Shown here: positions 11,771 to 25,000 of the stretch, in pieces | How positions within the stretch are numbered: position 1 is the first letter of the stretch | Layout: every line of letters begins with the position of its first letter | DNA from: Melanocharis versteri | Lineage: Eukaryota > Chordata > Aves > Passeriformes > Melanocharitidae | Assembly (NCBI GenBank): GCA_013397845.1 | Contig: VZTG01009179.1 | Coordinates: 934,073 to 998,072 of the forward strand | Direction of reading: 5' to 3' | DNA: 64,000 bases | Program-made: the position numbers and the translations under genes | Notes under the pieces: generated by a model | The model's database searches: none | What the model was told of the DNA's origin: nothing | The model's input: the letters and a program-made list of their open reading frames with translations, nothing else

Positions 11771-12739
11771 GCGAAACACGGGCAGAAACCCAAAACAAGA
11801 GGGTGAGGGCAAGGCAAAGGGTCCTGCTTCGAGGTCAGCTCTCTGCCCCCGGGGTGAGTGCGGGTGCTGGCTGGCAGCCCGCAGAGCCTGGGGAGCAGGA
11901 GGACAAGGAAGGTTTCCTTTGACTGCCCTCTAATGCCAGGTAGAGGGAAAAAGGGATGGGTGCTGGAGGACATGGCAGGAACCTGCTGTTAGTAAGGAAC
12001 AATCCCCAGAGAGGTGAGAAATGCTGCCATAAACCTAATGGAGCCCAAGAACAGACCAAGGACTGAAATGCTTTTCTGCAGCAAACACTGCTGACTGCAC
12101 TATGCACCCTCACAGGGTATTTTAGGCCACTGTGACTGGCAGGTATTCCCCTTTTTCCTCAGAAATCATTAGCCCTGCACAGAAATAAGGGACAAAAGTC
12201 TTGTTGAAGGCTGGGACGGGTGGTCCCTCCATCCCAGTTGTTGGAAGTTTGGCCAGGCAAACTCTCCCCTGCGTAAGCCAAGGCTTCCCAGTAGCAGGAC
12301 CACCAAGCCTGAAGAGTGTAAGAGTTTGGTTAAAAGTCAGCAAGTCCCAGCCTCCAAAAACCCCCTAAATATTAACCGCCAGCCTTAAAACCTGCCTCCA
12401 GTGATGCCCATCACTGGTGGCACCAGGCAGGATAAAGTCCTTGATGGAGCAAAGCAATGGAGAGAGACAGCTCCACCCCTGAGATCACAGCTTTGGGGAG
12501 AATTTTAAGCAAAGCTCCCCAGATTTTTATACCCCTGGATTTTTGCAGCCAAGCCTTGCTTCTTTCCCCAGCCCAGCAACAGGTGACAGCAGTGACCTGG
12601 GAAGAGATGTCGCTTCCCAGGCAGAAAATCTCCAGCATGTTTCAAGACTCCCAAGAATGTCACCCTGTGCCAAAGTCACCACGAGGAGCCCTGCAGGAGA
12701 AGGAGCAAAGCCCTAAGCAAAGCCGAAAGGGAAATGCTG
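11771..12739. other. Unique non-coding DNA with one short hairpin
   Basis: No gene or transposon was recognised. An 8-bp perfect inverted repeat lies at 12398-12405 and 12410-12417 (CCAGTGAT / ATCACTGG, loop GCCC). Confidence 0.45.
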
Positions 12740-13260
12740 ACACCAGGATTCGTCTTGCTTAACTTAATAACTGCGGACACCAACATGTGAGCTACTCATT
12801 CCACACACCTGTCTGCGGGTAATGAAGAGAAATAGGCACTGTTAGGACACAAATCGATTGTGGGCGTCCAGCGCAGCGGATCAAACCTGATCTGGAAGCA
12901 CTTGTGCAGGGAAGTCGCAGCCATCGCCATCCAAACTGTCCGTGGAGCAAACCCCTCCCAAGAACAGTTCGGGGGACAGCAGAGGGAAGTGACCTGAGAG
13001 CAAGATGAGCCTTCACGAGAGGAGAGCTGATGTCTGGAGACAGCTGAGGCTGACGGGCGAGCGCCGACACCCTCCTTCCTTTCCATCAGAGAGGGAGTGC
13101 CCGCCTCCCACCTCTGGGGGCCGGCCGGGAGGGAAGAGGGATGACAGACACATTAGCGCCTTCTTCTTCTTCTTGACAGCTTGTTTTTGTCCCAGCTTTC
13201 TCGTCCTCCACTAATTATTTCCTTTTGATTTGGAGACTTCAGATGAAACAAGGCGTCCCT
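12740..13260. promoter_or_regulatory. Candidate conserved non-coding element
   Basis: CpG-retaining unique DNA with CTTAACTTAATAACTGCGG, GGGTAATGAAG, ACAAATCGATTGTGGGCG and CACTAATTATTTCC motifs. An open frame crosses part of it but shows no protein family. Inferred only. Confidence 0.28.
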
Positions 13261-13402
13261 GGCCTCCAGCTCCCACCTTAGGGCTGAAGAGGGGGAAAGA
13301 AGCCCTGAATTACAGAGAACTCGGAGCAGGGGTGGCTTGTTCTCGTCCTTGCTTCAGGAAAGCAGGAGTTTCTCTTTAGAAACATTTGGTGCACAATTTT
13401 TA

Positions 13403-13588
13403 CCATGAAGGTGGTGAAATCAGAGTTCTCCCAGAGAGGCAGTGGATGCTCCAGCACTGGGAATATTCAAGACTAGGCTGGATGAGGCTTTGAGCAACCT
13501 AATGGAAGAGATCCCTGTCCATGGCAGGGGATTGGACTAGGCGGCCTTTAAAGGTCGCTTCCAACCCAAACTATTCTATGATTCTATA
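13403..13588 (+). mobile_element. CR1 LINE fragment, 3' terminus
   Basis: The sequence follows the avian CR1 3' end: CCCAGAGAGGCAGTGGATGC, GATCCCTGTCCATGGCAGGG, GGCGGCCTTTAAAGGTCGCT and a terminal ATTCTATGATTCTATA, the 8-bp repeat characteristic of CR1 3' ends. It is strongly 5'-truncated, as most CR1 copies are. Confidence 0.93.
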
Positions 13589-14682
13589 AAATTTTCAGGC
13601 CAGACCTGAGAGTTACAGAACATTGCACTGGGATTTGGGGCTGCTCGCGGAGACCAGAAAGGGCTGAGGTCCTACAGCAAGGAGCACAGACCCACAGGGT
13701 GGACAACATCTAGAGGTATCCAAAAACCAGCACAAAGATATGCAGGGCAATCTAAAAGGCATTTGTTTCCCAACCTGGAGGGCCGCTCTACCCGCCTGGG
13801 CACGGAGCATAAATCCCTGCGATGCTCCTTTAAATTAATCCATGGGAAGAGACTCATGAAGCGGCAGAAGGTCAGCGAGGGTGATGCAGACCAGTGGTCT
13901 GGAGAATTCTTGTTCTGGCCGATAACTGAAGATCAGAAAGGAAAAGGGCACACACTCACAGGGGAAGGAGTCGGTCTCCACCGGGAAGGCTGAACACAAC
14001 CACAGCCCCTGAGGGGTGTAAAACGTTCCTCTGCAACATTCCGGCCCTGCCACCAGCGTCCCTCACAGCTTTGGGGCACCACAAGCAAGCAGCCACGAAG
14101 ATCAACTCCCTGCCCATCCCCAAACCATCACAGCACACACAAGACAGCAAGAAAGCACCCGAGGGAAATGCCAGCAGCCCAATGTCCCGTCCCCACGGGA
14201 CACGAGCCGGGCTGAAAGGTCCCTCTGCTCCACACCCTCCCGGCCAGCAGAGCTGCAGTGCCCCGAGGGACCAGCTCGGAGGTTTCTCAAGCCCATACGT
14301 TTGTATTAAATGGTCTGTTAGAGATTTGCCGGTGGTTTTCAAGCTCTGACAGCCTTGTTTTTATTTCAGTTGCCTTTAAGCCACCTCATGAAATTTTCAT
14401 ATATAAATATGGAAATATGCAAAACCCTTCAGATTTATAGGATCTGACACTATGGTTTAAATGAATCCCCCACGATCTCGTCTTCTGCTCAGGCCCCCTC
14501 CCACTGCACCCCTTCCCCCCGGTCTCCAGCGCGGCCGCTCCGTGAGGAGCGATAATCCTCCCCAGGCATCTCTGGCAGCATATCCACACTCTGCTCTGCC
14601 TCCCAGCCTACCAATCTCCCATCATTTACTCTAGCTGGGACAATGCCCTGCTCCTCCTCTCCCATAAACAGGGGTCATGCTC
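13589..14682. other. Unique non-coding DNA, nothing recognised
   Basis: Several frames of 60-128 codons occur with no recognisable domain. The AT-rich patch at about 14335-14450 (GAAATTTTCATATATAAATA) could be regulatory. No repeat was seen. Confidence 0.4.
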
Positions 14683-14837
14683 TGCCCAGCCCTGGAAGTG
14701 CTCAAGGCCAGGTTGGATGGGGCTCTGAGGAACCTGGTCTAGTGGAAGGTGTCCCTTCCCACGGAAAGGGGATGGAACGAGATGCTCTTTAAAGTCACTT
14801 GCAAACCATTCCATGGTTCTGTTTGGGTTCTATGATC
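14683..14837 (+). mobile_element. CR1 LINE fragment, 3' terminus
   Basis: Typical avian CR1 tail with CCCTGGAAGTGCTCAAGGCC, GTTGGATGGGGCTCTGAGG, GGTCTAGTGGAAGGTGTCCC and a decayed CCATTCCATGGTTCT end. Only the last 155 bp or so remain. Confidence 0.9.
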
Positions 14838-16185
14838 CACTTTTGAGCGAGACGGGGCAAGGCAGCCCTGGGGATACAACCACAGTAGTAAAGCAGTGGA
14901 AAATCCCTCACTGTGCTGCTGCAGGAAAAGCCTTGGTCAGACCTTGTGTGGCTTCAGAGGAGACAGACCCAAGATAAAAATCTCTTGGACATGCAACTCC
15001 CATGGGGAAAAAACCTCTTCTCCCTACAGCTCCCATCACAGGAAAGCCCTGCTATCGCTTTGGGGTTAAATCAAAAACTAAAAGCTCCATCTCTCACCAT
15101 TTTCCATTCCTGCCCAGTTCTGCCTTAGGATCACAAAGCTTTTGTGATGGGAGCCAAGGGCAAGCTGAGATTTTTTTCTCCTCTGAAAGGTAGACAGGAA
15201 AATGCAACATGTCCCTGGGGACACAGGCCCTTGGCACAGGGTGAGCTCCCAGTGATTCTTTTGGACTGAAAACCCCTCAGGGTCCACTTGGAAAAATGCC
15301 TTTCCTGTTTTTCAAACCACTCCTGGAACAGCTGAGCGTGACAAAAACCAACCCTGAGCTCTGAACAACAGCAGAAAACTCCCCTGAAACCTCATTCCCC
15401 CTGGGCAGGGGCACACGGATCACCCAGCGAGGGGTAGGGCTAGGGGCTCATCCAAGCTGCACAGCCACTGCCATCCCACACAAATTAAAAATCATGCTAA
15501 AAAAAAAATAAATCAAGCTTAAAGTAGTGGTGGCCTATATGAGGCTGACACTTACCCTGGGTTTAAATGAGTGAAAATCAATTAAAAAAGGAGGAAGTAA
15601 TAATATATATTTGTTAGCAGAGTGTTAAAGAAAGTCAAACCAGTGACCTGGAGAAAATTGCTCCTTCAGTGTGTGCAGCAAGAGCCGGTGAGAACAATCT
15701 TCCGGCAGCCATCCACTTTCCGAGAGGTGCCCCACGTTCCCCCTGAATCCCAGCTCGTTCAGCCGGCTCACGGCAGCGCGGGAGGCCCTTCCCTCGTAGC
15801 CGCGAAAGCAGATGGAAAATGGCTGCGGCATCCTGTCGACCTCCGCCTCCGCCGCTCGTTTTTGAGGGAGAAATCGGAACTTTGGCTCCGCAACAAGGGC
15901 TCGGTTTGTGAGCTTGGAGGACACACAAGGAGGAAAGCCCAGGAGAGCCGGGGCTGGTTTCCTAAGCACAGGCAATGCCTCCTTTGTTTAACAAACCGGG
16001 GACCTCAAAACACAAAACCTCTTTGCCTGGGAGATGGCAGCACCGCTTCCTTACCGAGTTCAGCAGCTCTCCTCCACTATTTTGTATGATTTTTTTTCCC
16101 TTTTGGTCTATTTTCTGCATCAAGAGAATTTCAATTTCCCTCCAAAAGCAACTTGATAAAGATGATAAGAAGATAAAAAAGTGTG
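14838..16185. other. Unique non-coding DNA with a conserved-looking part
   Basis: No gene was recognised. The interval from about 15480 to 15880 is AT-rich, then CpG-rich (the GTAGCCGCGAAAGCAG and CTCCGCCTCCGCCGCTCG regions), and may hold a regulatory element. The open frames at 15622-16089 (plus) and 15625-15975 (minus) overlap on opposite strands and have no recognised family. Confidence 0.4.
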
Positions 16186-17000
16186 GGTAAAAAGTGTTGG
16201 CGCAGCTTTTCCTGAAGGAGATGCCTATAAACAGCTGTACTGGAGCATGTAATTCTTTCAGATAAAGTGTATTTGTTATTTTCTAAGACACTTTAAATTT
16301 AAACCCACAAGTTTGGTGTTAGGCCTGCACTTGGTTATCAGATTGACACATCCTGATTAACCAAGGAGAATTAACCTCTCCGAGTGCAGAAAAAGCTGAT
16401 TATTTAAAATAAATCAAAGATTCCTTTCCAGTTCAGCTCACGTGGACAGTTGGTTATTTTAAGTTGATCCGCACAAATACATTTTTGGCTGCACATGTCC
16501 TGGCATCCGTGGGTTTGCCAAGCTCCTCTGCCAAACCCTGGGCTTTTCCTGCAGCCACCTTGAGCCAGAGCCTTTCCCCTTGCCAGAATTCACTGGGGGG
16601 AGGCTAAGGAAGGGCAAAGCACCTCGTCAGCCCCCAGCAACGTGTGCCCAAGCCTCTGCCACATCTCCACCACTCCTTTCTCAACCCCTTCCACCATCTC
16701 CCACTTCCTCTCTCGGCATGAATCCTGCCACTGCTGATTCATGACACCATTAGCTTCTGCTGTCACCAGAGCTGACAATTCAAAAGGCCCTCCAGAGCTG
16801 TCTGCAGAAACACAATAAATGAGATCTCTTAATTAACGCCTCCCTTAACTAAATAAATTAATTTTATGCAGCTGATATGTCGCGTCTTCACAGTTTGAGG
16901 GTGACTGAGTAGCTGAAAACGTCCCTCTCCTCGGAGCTATCGGAAAGACTTTTTTGCTTGACAGTGTTTCTATAAACAAACCCGGCTCCGAGGTGGCTGC
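16186..17000. promoter_or_regulatory. Candidate conserved non-coding element cluster
   Basis: Two AT-rich cores lie at about 16250-16480 and 16800-16900. They carry CTTTAAATTTAAACCC, CCTGATTAACCAAGG, CTGATTATTTAAAATAAATC, TCTTAATTAACGCC and AACTAAATAAATTAATTTTA. The sequence is unique and free of transposons. Homeodomain or MEF2-like binding is plausible but unproven. Confidence 0.3.
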
Positions 17001-17839
17001 GGGTGCGTGTGGAGGGAGGGAGCGAGAGAGGGAGGCTGCTGGAAACAGGCCAGCTGGCATCCCTCTGCTCCAGCATCCCTCAGCACCCAGGCTTCCAGGA
17101 GAAAGCCCTCACCTGGACCAGGGAGGGGAAGAAACCTCTCTGCAACAGGAGAGATGTGGGATGTGGACTCCTGCATCCTTGAGTGGATGCAGAGACAAGG
17201 CAGCATGCCTCCTTCACTTCCCTAGAGGAAAACCAGCTTCAGCTATGCCAAAGCACGGAGAAAAAAGCCAAGGATGCTTCACCTCCCAAGTGAAGGCTCG
17301 TGAATGCAGTCTTGCAGTGAGAGCCACAAAACCTAATCATAAAGATTAAAACAAGAAGGACTTGGGCACACGAGAGCTGGGATTTTAGCCCTTCTGTTGG
17401 ACAAAGCTGATCCCACACCCTCACAGACAGATCTCTACTTAAATATAAGTGTGGGAAATGGCTACACATCCAGACTTCACATCCAGCATGGATCCTGATG
17501 GATCCACCACTCAGTGTGGCATAGGTTAGATTTTACACCCACACACATCCTCCTCTCCAAATTCTCCTTTCCTTTCAGGGTGGGTGATACAGGCACACTG
17601 TCTCCAAAGGTGGCCTTTTCTTTCACCTCTTTTCCCTTCACTTTTCTCTCCCTTTAACCCAACAAGCAAGGTCTTCCTTGGGAAGGAAGGAAGGAGAGCT
17701 GGGCTCTGGTCAGGATGCCCACAACTTGTTCTCTATAAAGCAGACGCATGATAAAAGCCTCCTCTCTGGCCTTTGATGGCTGGGGAAAAAAAACAACCTG
17801 AAAGCTTACCACTAAAAAAGACATTCTCCTCCGGGTCTG
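17001..17839. other. Unique non-coding DNA, nothing recognised
   Basis: A short purine-rich GGAGGGAGG/GAGAGAGGGAGG stretch occurs near 17009-17036. Otherwise no repeat, gene or clear regulatory core was seen. Confidence 0.45.
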
Positions 17840-18340
17840 AATCACCAGCGCAGCTTTTGGTCCTTGAAGAAATGCGATAATCCAAGGGAACAGACTCAAG
17901 GCCAAAATCAGATTGTATTATCCAGGTTATCACCAGGGCGCCCTGCCGAGATGCAGCCAAGAATTATTTCCTCCTCGCTTTCTTTCGCCTGGTGGAGCAT
18001 GACAGAGAGAAAGACTCTTCCTATTTTCATTTTATTTTTTTTTTAAAGGAAAATAATTAGATTTTTCAAGAGGCTTGGATTTAAAATCAATTTCCCAATT
18101 AAAAAGCATAAGGTTTATAGTTGGTGTAGGATTTAAGCTGGGGCTGTTTGTTTGCCTTCTGGGATCGATGCACAACCCCCAGGTGCCATCGTTGTCACTA
18201 TTCGGACAAGAACACCTTAAGTAACCTTTGGAGGAAGTGTTTTCCTGCTCAAAAACAGTTTAAAGAATGGATAACAAAAAAGACCATGCTCCTGCCAAGT
18301 AAAACCACACCGGGCAAATAATATTGAAAGGTATTAAAAA
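17840..18340. promoter_or_regulatory. Candidate conserved non-coding element
   Basis: The block contains ATTGTATTATCCAGG, GGAAAATAATTAG, AATCAATTTCCCAATTAAAA and a CpG-bearing GATCGATGCAC. A T-run lies at about 18034-18044. The sequence is unique and transposon-free. Confidence 0.28.
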
Positions 18341-21300
18341 GCAACATCCACTTTCTTTGCAGCAGCAAGGAAAACAGTCTCCAAGAAATGAGAGATTGGA
18401 GGAGGTGGAGTCTCTGCTGTGCATTAAGGGGCTGGTTAACTCCAAATTGCCCCCCTGAGGGGCACCACTAGCACCTTCTTTTTGCCCAGCTCCCTCCGAA
18501 GGAATTGGTTCGTGGCTAAACTCTCTTATCACCTACAAGCAGAGCCTGACCTCTGCCGTACTGGCAGCAAGTCCTATTACTTTGGGGTGGTTCAGAGCTG
18601 GAAGCTGATTATTGCAAGCCAGGTAGGAGCATTCTGACTTTTGCAGTGTTTACAGCTTTTATCACAGAAAAATCCACCTGCGCCAGCTATAAAAAGAGAT
18701 AAAATCTCCCAGCAAAGCCTGCTCTCCTCAAGATCCCCTGTCACTAACAAGTCCCCGTACTCTCTTGGAATGCCCCCCCAAAAGCTGTAAGGTTTTCTAC
18801 CAGTTTAATCTGGCCTGTGATCCTGGCTTAGAGGAGCTCTGGAGACAACCCAAATGCTGACATGGCTGTGCTGACCAGGGTCAGAGCAAGCTGGATCAAT
18901 GCTCCCATCATCTCAGCAAAGACCAAGGGGAGAAGGAAGACAAGCAGGTTAAAAAGCAATTTTATATCTCTTTTCGTGTAGCGGGGGAGACACTTTCACA
19001 CGCAGAGCACAGGAAGCTCCTTCATGGCCATGTTTTCACTTCTTTCCAGGCATCAGGGAGATTTTGTCCCCTGCCACTGCAATGTAAAGTAGATGTGGAG
19101 GTGGCCCAAAGACAACTTGGAAGGAGGACAGGGAGTGGAGTCAGAAGCAGTGAGTGGTGCTGAGGGAGCTGCAGGAGCCCGAGGGCGAGGAGATGTTGGA
19201 AAGCCATCACCACGAAGTAAAGTTGTTGGAGGAGGGATGCCGGGGGTTGGCACCCGAAGGGGATGAGACTGCACACAGCCTCCAAGTCTTTTAGGCTTTC
19301 TCAGAGCCCTGCTGCCACCAGAGAGCATTTGATGAGCTGAAAAAAAACCCCTCACCTTGCATTTTAAAAAGTGTCTATCTCCTGCAGCCCAAGAGGGAAG
19401 AGTGGCGGAGGAGGAAAAAGTGCAAACACCCCGTGCAAACTGCAAGGGAAGTAAGGAATCGGGAGACAGGCAGAACCCCAGGCTTGACTCACACCTATTG
19501 ATGGAAATTAGATGAGTTTGCCTGCAACTGCCTCCTTCCCACACTTTTTTCCCCTCCCAACTCATCCTTTGATCCTCCTCACTCAAAGAACCCCTAATTC
19601 TAGTGGACCCATATTACCAAAGCTTGAAAATACACTGTAGCTGAGCAGGAAGGGAGCTCTCCCTCCAGGAAAGGCATCCCTCCTTTTCTCACCTTCGAGT
19701 GAAGGGCGTGGTCCCGCCTAAATCCCAGGGCCAGAAGCTGTGACAAGCCCTCTGTTCAGCAGCTTTTTGACCAGGATATTTCTCCAAAGAGGGAAGATCC
19801 TCCGGCTGCCGACGAAGGAAGAGTTTCTGGTTTGAAATTTTTACAAATTTCTTGCTTCCACAAGAGAGGGAGATAGTCATTGAAGTTCACTTTTCAGTGA
19901 AAAAAACCTCTCCCCGAGATAACCTGGAGTTCTGAGGGGAAATAAGCCGAAGGACAAGGCCGTGTGGGACTGCTGGAGGGGACGAGAGCTCCTGCACACG
20001 CTGCCATCACCGGCGTTCAGATGCCCTGAGATGACATTATCACTTTTATCCTCATCTCTCCTTTCCAATTCCCAGGGAGCGAAGTGAAAGAAGAAGTTTT
20101 TGAGGGACAGGCAAGCACAAGTGCACTTTGACAGCACTACCAACACTGTGCCTGCTGCCTGTATTTGTTGGGGCAGCTAAAAGCAGCGGGGATAACCTCA
20201 GGAGAAGCATGGGAAGGCCGTGGGACAGGCAAGACCTGGTGTCCCAACCCTACTGACATGGTGTCCCTTGCCCCCTCCACTTAAGATGGGATGTAACCCC
20301 TTTTTTGAGGATTTACAAGACACAAACCCATTTGCTGCCCCTATTTCTCCCTCCCTAAGTCGGTCTCAGCTCTCAGCCTTACTGGCTGCTTGAGGATTAT
20401 GTTTAGAAGCTCACAAATTCCTTTTTCTTTGTTTAAGTAATTTTTAAAACCTATTTTTTGGTTCCCTGCTGTCTTCATGGACACACCTCAGCTGAAACTG
20501 TGGCTCCAATGACATATCATTCATCCAGGGCCTGAGAGGGAGCAAAGAAATTGTTCACTCACTCCCCAGACAAGCACCGGAAAGCCAATATTCCCTCCCA
20601 TTCCTGCTGTTCCATTAAACTAATTTTATGCATGAGGTGAGATCACATCTTTCCTAAAAATAATAATAAGAATAATAATAATGAATACATTTTTCTCCAG
20701 TGACAGCACCAGTGATGAGGTTTTGCTTTACCACAAAGTAGACATTTCCAGAGAGTGCATCTACAAGCTGCCTTCTTAAAAATGCACCAGGAACAGCCAG
20801 AATTACAGGATGAAGGAATTTATGAAGCTTTCTGGGTTACTCCAGAGCAGAAAGGTTAAGGAATCACACACAAACCTGTTTCCAAAGCAGCATCCTTCCG
20901 AGGGCGGATAGATACCTGTAGGATCCACACACACAACTGGAATGAGGGAATGAACTAAGACCACTGAAGCAGAGATTCAGAGCTACTAACTTTGGGAAGA
21001 ATTAGGTTTTAACAAATCCAAAACAGGACTCTGGACACAGATGCCAGATAGCATCCCATGGAAAAAATCCAATATCCAAAGTGAGTACGGGAATCTCCAA
21101 CCCCCACCTCACCTGCAGAGAGCTCAAGGATGACTCTGCTCATTCCTGCCAAGCCCCAAACCCCAGCTGTAATGAAGAAGGGGAGATGGGAAGATAAACA
21201 GATAAATCCAGTCCTTGCAGAGATGCCAAGAGATGCAGAAGTAGCTTTGGGAGGAGAGAGCACATTACGAGGAGACGTCTCAGGAGAGAGTCTGGCTGTG

Positions 21301-24300
21301 CCACGCGAGATGAAGGACGGGGGGGAAAAGCTTTTAGCACCTGTTTGCTTGCCCTTATAAATAAGAAAAGAGGCAAGTGCAGTTAGAGAGGACAGTAGAC
21401 ACCAGTCTCTCCTTGAATCCTGGTTGCTGTCCCCTCTGTGAACTCCACACTTTGCGAGGGCTGCAGCTGCAAGAGGAGGGAGAAGGCGAGGGCATTGCAT
21501 GCCGCTTCCTCCCGAAGGCGGGCACGGAGGAGGCGCAGCTCCAGTCACACACGCAGACACGTCTCCCAGAAAGGAAAGCCGAGAAACATAGCACCTATAA
21601 TTAGAGGGTAAGAGTCGCAAATACAACGGCGGAACCAAAAGCAGGAGAAGCCCAGAGCAGAAAAGCAGAGCTCCAGCACAGTCAAATTTGCAGCATTTGA
21701 CCAGCCCTTGAACTTGGTTTGCTCTGCCAGGGCGCTCAGCATTCCCAGCCAGAGGAATTCACACGTCCATGAGGATGAGGAGGGCCTAGCTAACAGAGCA
21801 ACCCTGAGCACGCAACTGGCGGAATATAGGAAAAACCCCTTTTCCACAAGCAGGGATGGAGATGCTTCCTCCATCGTCTGTTCCCAGGGCTGAATATGTT
21901 TAGCAGTGTTTGCAGAGAGCTGTTACAAGCGAGGTTATGGACACTGAGGACCCTGATTAAAGATCTGGATGTGCTGTGCTAAGGAGGGCATCTCCCTCTT
22001 TGCAATCCACACACAAGGTCACGGAGCACAGGTCCCTCCAGCCAGAGGCCAGAATAAAACAGCTGTTTAACACAAAAGGGTGCCCAGACCTCCTTTTGTC
22101 CCTGCCACGGGGTGCCCTGAGCCCCAAGGCTTTGTTTTAGGTGATTGTGACCCAGAAGCAGCTGTGGCCTCCACACCTCCCCACCAGAGAAGGTGAATCC
22201 ATGAATCCATGTCCTCCTTGGAGACCTGTGTCACCTGGCTTTGCACCATCTTGCAAGAAAGGCCACTGAAGAGAGCAAAGTCCTGAATGATGGCAAGCAA
22301 CAAAGACCTGGGAAGGGAGAAATGCAGCAAAGCAGTTTGAAAGCCCAGTTGTCTGATCCTGAGATGGACAGAGGACCATTGCAGCACACACAGCTGTCTC
22401 TTGGATTTCCCACTCCAGAATTCTGTTTTCTTCCTGTAGGAGAAAGTTAAGGCTGTTGGCATCCAGCATCAGAGGGCTGTGCTTTGGATTGAAGATACTG
22501 AACACCAGCTCCTCACTCCCACTCAAGGGTGAGACAGAGCTGGAAGACTTTGTTCCCTCTGATGTGAAGTTACACCCATAACCTCTACTCATCCGGAGGC
22601 TCGAGCAAAGCCGTGCCAAAGATTTGACACCGCGAGAGGCAACGAACACAAGCAGTGCTGGACGAGCTGAGTTCCCTGTCAATGCCTGGATTCACAGCAG
22701 AGGAGAAAAACTGGCTGTGACAGCCCAGCAAGTGCGGCAGTGAAGCCGTGGAGCAAAGCCAAGGCACCGTGACCTCCACGTCCTGCTGGGGAGAGCAGCA
22801 GGACAGGGGAGCAGCCGACCGCCGTCCTGGCTGGATCAGCCTCCTGGCTAATTCCACTAACACGCGGAGAGAAGCCACACCATCAGCTATTCCCCGGTTA
22901 TTTTTAGTACCTGATGACTCTCCTGGAAGCACGCCACGGCGGCGGGTCACAGGGATGACTGCAGGAGGGACAAGCGTGGCTCCTCTGCCAGGACCGTGCC
23001 AGCAGCAGTGGATGCCAGCCCAGGTTTGAAAGAGCTGCTGATAAAGGCATCAGCAAACAGAGGGCAAACTCCAGCTGCCATCCCTCCATCCTCATCCTCT
23101 CTTTTTCCTCTCACCTGGGGAGCACCGGGGTCTCCCTGCTGCCGGCTCTATCCCCACATATCCCGGAGGGCATGCTGGGCTGGCAGAGACCCCTTCCTTC
23201 AAGAACACGGACAAGAGCCCATAGTTATTACTGAAGAGAGAGAGAGGGCATTGCCCCCGGAATGGGATAAAGACCACAGGAAAAAGCCCCATAGGTCATG
23301 TCCCAGGCTGAACCGGCAGCTGCTTTGCAGCACCTGCAAGGCAAATTGAACTGGCCAGCCAGGATCACCACCTCCCACAGCCCTGGCCAGCACCTAAGTT
23401 GTCTTGGCATCTCCTAGACTGCTGCTGGCCATCAGGAGAAGGAGCCCAACACTTCAGTAGGAATTAGGCTGAAAATTAATGACATTTTCCTTTATGCTAC
23501 CAGATAGATACACCAGAGAGGCAGGAAGGAATGCAGCTCCAGCAAGGAATTCAGCCAGGTTTTCCACCTCATCTAACATATTCCCCCCAAAACAGTGTCT
23601 AGGACAGCATCCCAGAAGCAATGCAGCAGGACAAGGAAGTGGGAAGAGGAGAAGAGCAGCTGGAGTTGAGCACAGCATTGCCTCTGGGTTTGAGTTACCA
23701 CAGAATTATGGATTTACTCTCCACCTGCACCCAGGGAAAACGCTCCTATGTATGGCACAGCAGAGCTGAGCTGGTAAAATCTTAATGTTGAGGTACTCCA
23801 ACTGAGCAGAGACAATGTAACAATAAATAAAAAAAGAGAAGGCATGAGAATTTCAATATTCTTTTCACTGCTTTAGAACCCAAACCAACAAAGGCAGGAA
23901 TTGAGGAAGAAAATGGGATACGGAATGCTTTGAAGTCATTCTACAAATGCACAAGGCAAAGGGCTTAATCTGGGGGGAGAACAAGACACAGCCAACTGCC
24001 TTGTACTTGGCTTAGAAGGTTTGACCTGGTTGGGATCAGAATAAATATAATTGTGACAATGATAAAGCTGCCCCGGGGCCATATCCTATGGGTCCGTGGG
24101 GGTGGCGAGGAGTTGGAAGGAGCAGGCAGAATTTTGCGAATTAAATTCTTCCCAATTCACTCCCTCTTGCAACATCAAAGAGAAGTTTTAACAGTCCCAC
24201 CCAGTGCTGTGCCCACAACATCACTCACCCCACTGCTGGGATTTGTCCCACGCAGCCCTAATCCCTCCCTGATGCTGCCAGGGAGGCCGTGATCCAAATG

Positions 24301-24499
24301 GAGCCTTCTGCAGGGCTGGCTCCTCTCAGCTGGGGACCCCCACAGTCCTTCCTCAGTGACCCCTCCATGAGGTTTGAGCACTCGGTTGTTCCTCAGCGTG
24401 GAGGGAAGCCCAGCACAGGCACAACTTTGCTGAGAAATTCCCCATTTTTATCCATCCATAAATGATTTATTCAAATTTACCTGCAGCCCAATTACACAG
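18341..24499. other. Long unique region free of recognised transposons and genes
   Basis: No gene, RNA or transposon was recognised in about 6 kb. An (AAT)n stretch lies at 20656-20688. Weak conserved-looking patches occur at about 18580-18720, 19980-20070, 20600-20660 and 22840-22920. Minus-strand frames of 177-209 codons (19053-19586, 21009-21638, 22137-22682) show no domain, no consistent splice context and overlapping frames on the other strand, so I treat them as chance. Confidence 0.4.
20656..20688. repeat. (AAT)n simple repeat
   Basis: Imperfect AAT trinucleotide run (AATAATAATAAGAATAATAA and onward) on the plus strand. Confidence 0.85.
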
Positions 24500-25000
24500 C
24501 ATTAAGGGAAAAAAAAAACCTTGATGCGTGCAAACTGTTGCTTTGCTAAATTAGTTTGGTTGGTTGCATTGTTTAGGATTATTATTTTAATGCATTCTGA
24601 TCTGGTATCTGTTCTATTTTGCTTTGTGAAAAAAAGAACTGATAAGAATGAATCTCAAACCCACAATAAGGATGGAGTTTTGCAAAAAATGGGCATTAAG
24701 GGTGTTAGAAACACAAGTGTTTGAGCTGTGAAGCAGTGAGTGAGGAAATGAAGTGAAGCCTCATAGCGAAGGGGGTTTATTTCCCACATCCCTCCCTCCC
24801 TCCCCAGCTTGCCGACTGATCCTGATAACTAAATATATAATTGCAATTAACTGCAGGCAGAGTAAAGTTCAAGCAGATGCACTTGCCAGTCCTTTGGCAG
24901 AGCTGTGTGCGTGCAGAACGGCAGCATTAGCACCAGCTCTGCTCCCTCATCAAGAGGAATTGTCTGGATATCGGATGGAGCACGCACGCGGCTCGGGCTG
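24500..25000. promoter_or_regulatory. Candidate conserved non-coding element pair
   Basis: The first core (about 24520-24690) contains TTGCTAAATTAGTTTGG and TTATTATTTTAATGC. The second (about 24800-25000) contains TATATAATTGCAATTAACTG followed by a CpG-rich half (GCACGCACGCGGCTCGGGC). Mixed AT-core and CpG-retaining sequence without repeats is typical of constrained enhancers. This is one of the better candidates in the window, but it is not verified by alignment. Confidence 0.35.

Noticed and set aside
19053..19586. 177-codon minus-strand open frame
   Set aside because: Pro/Ser-rich with no motif. It arises from CT/GA-biased DNA.
21009..21638. 209-codon minus-strand open frame
   Set aside because: Low-information Ser/Leu/Ala-rich translation with no family, and opposite-strand frames overlap it. 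Treated as chance.
22137..22682. 181-codon minus-strand open frame
   Set aside because: No recognisable protein features, and overlapping frames occur in several phases.
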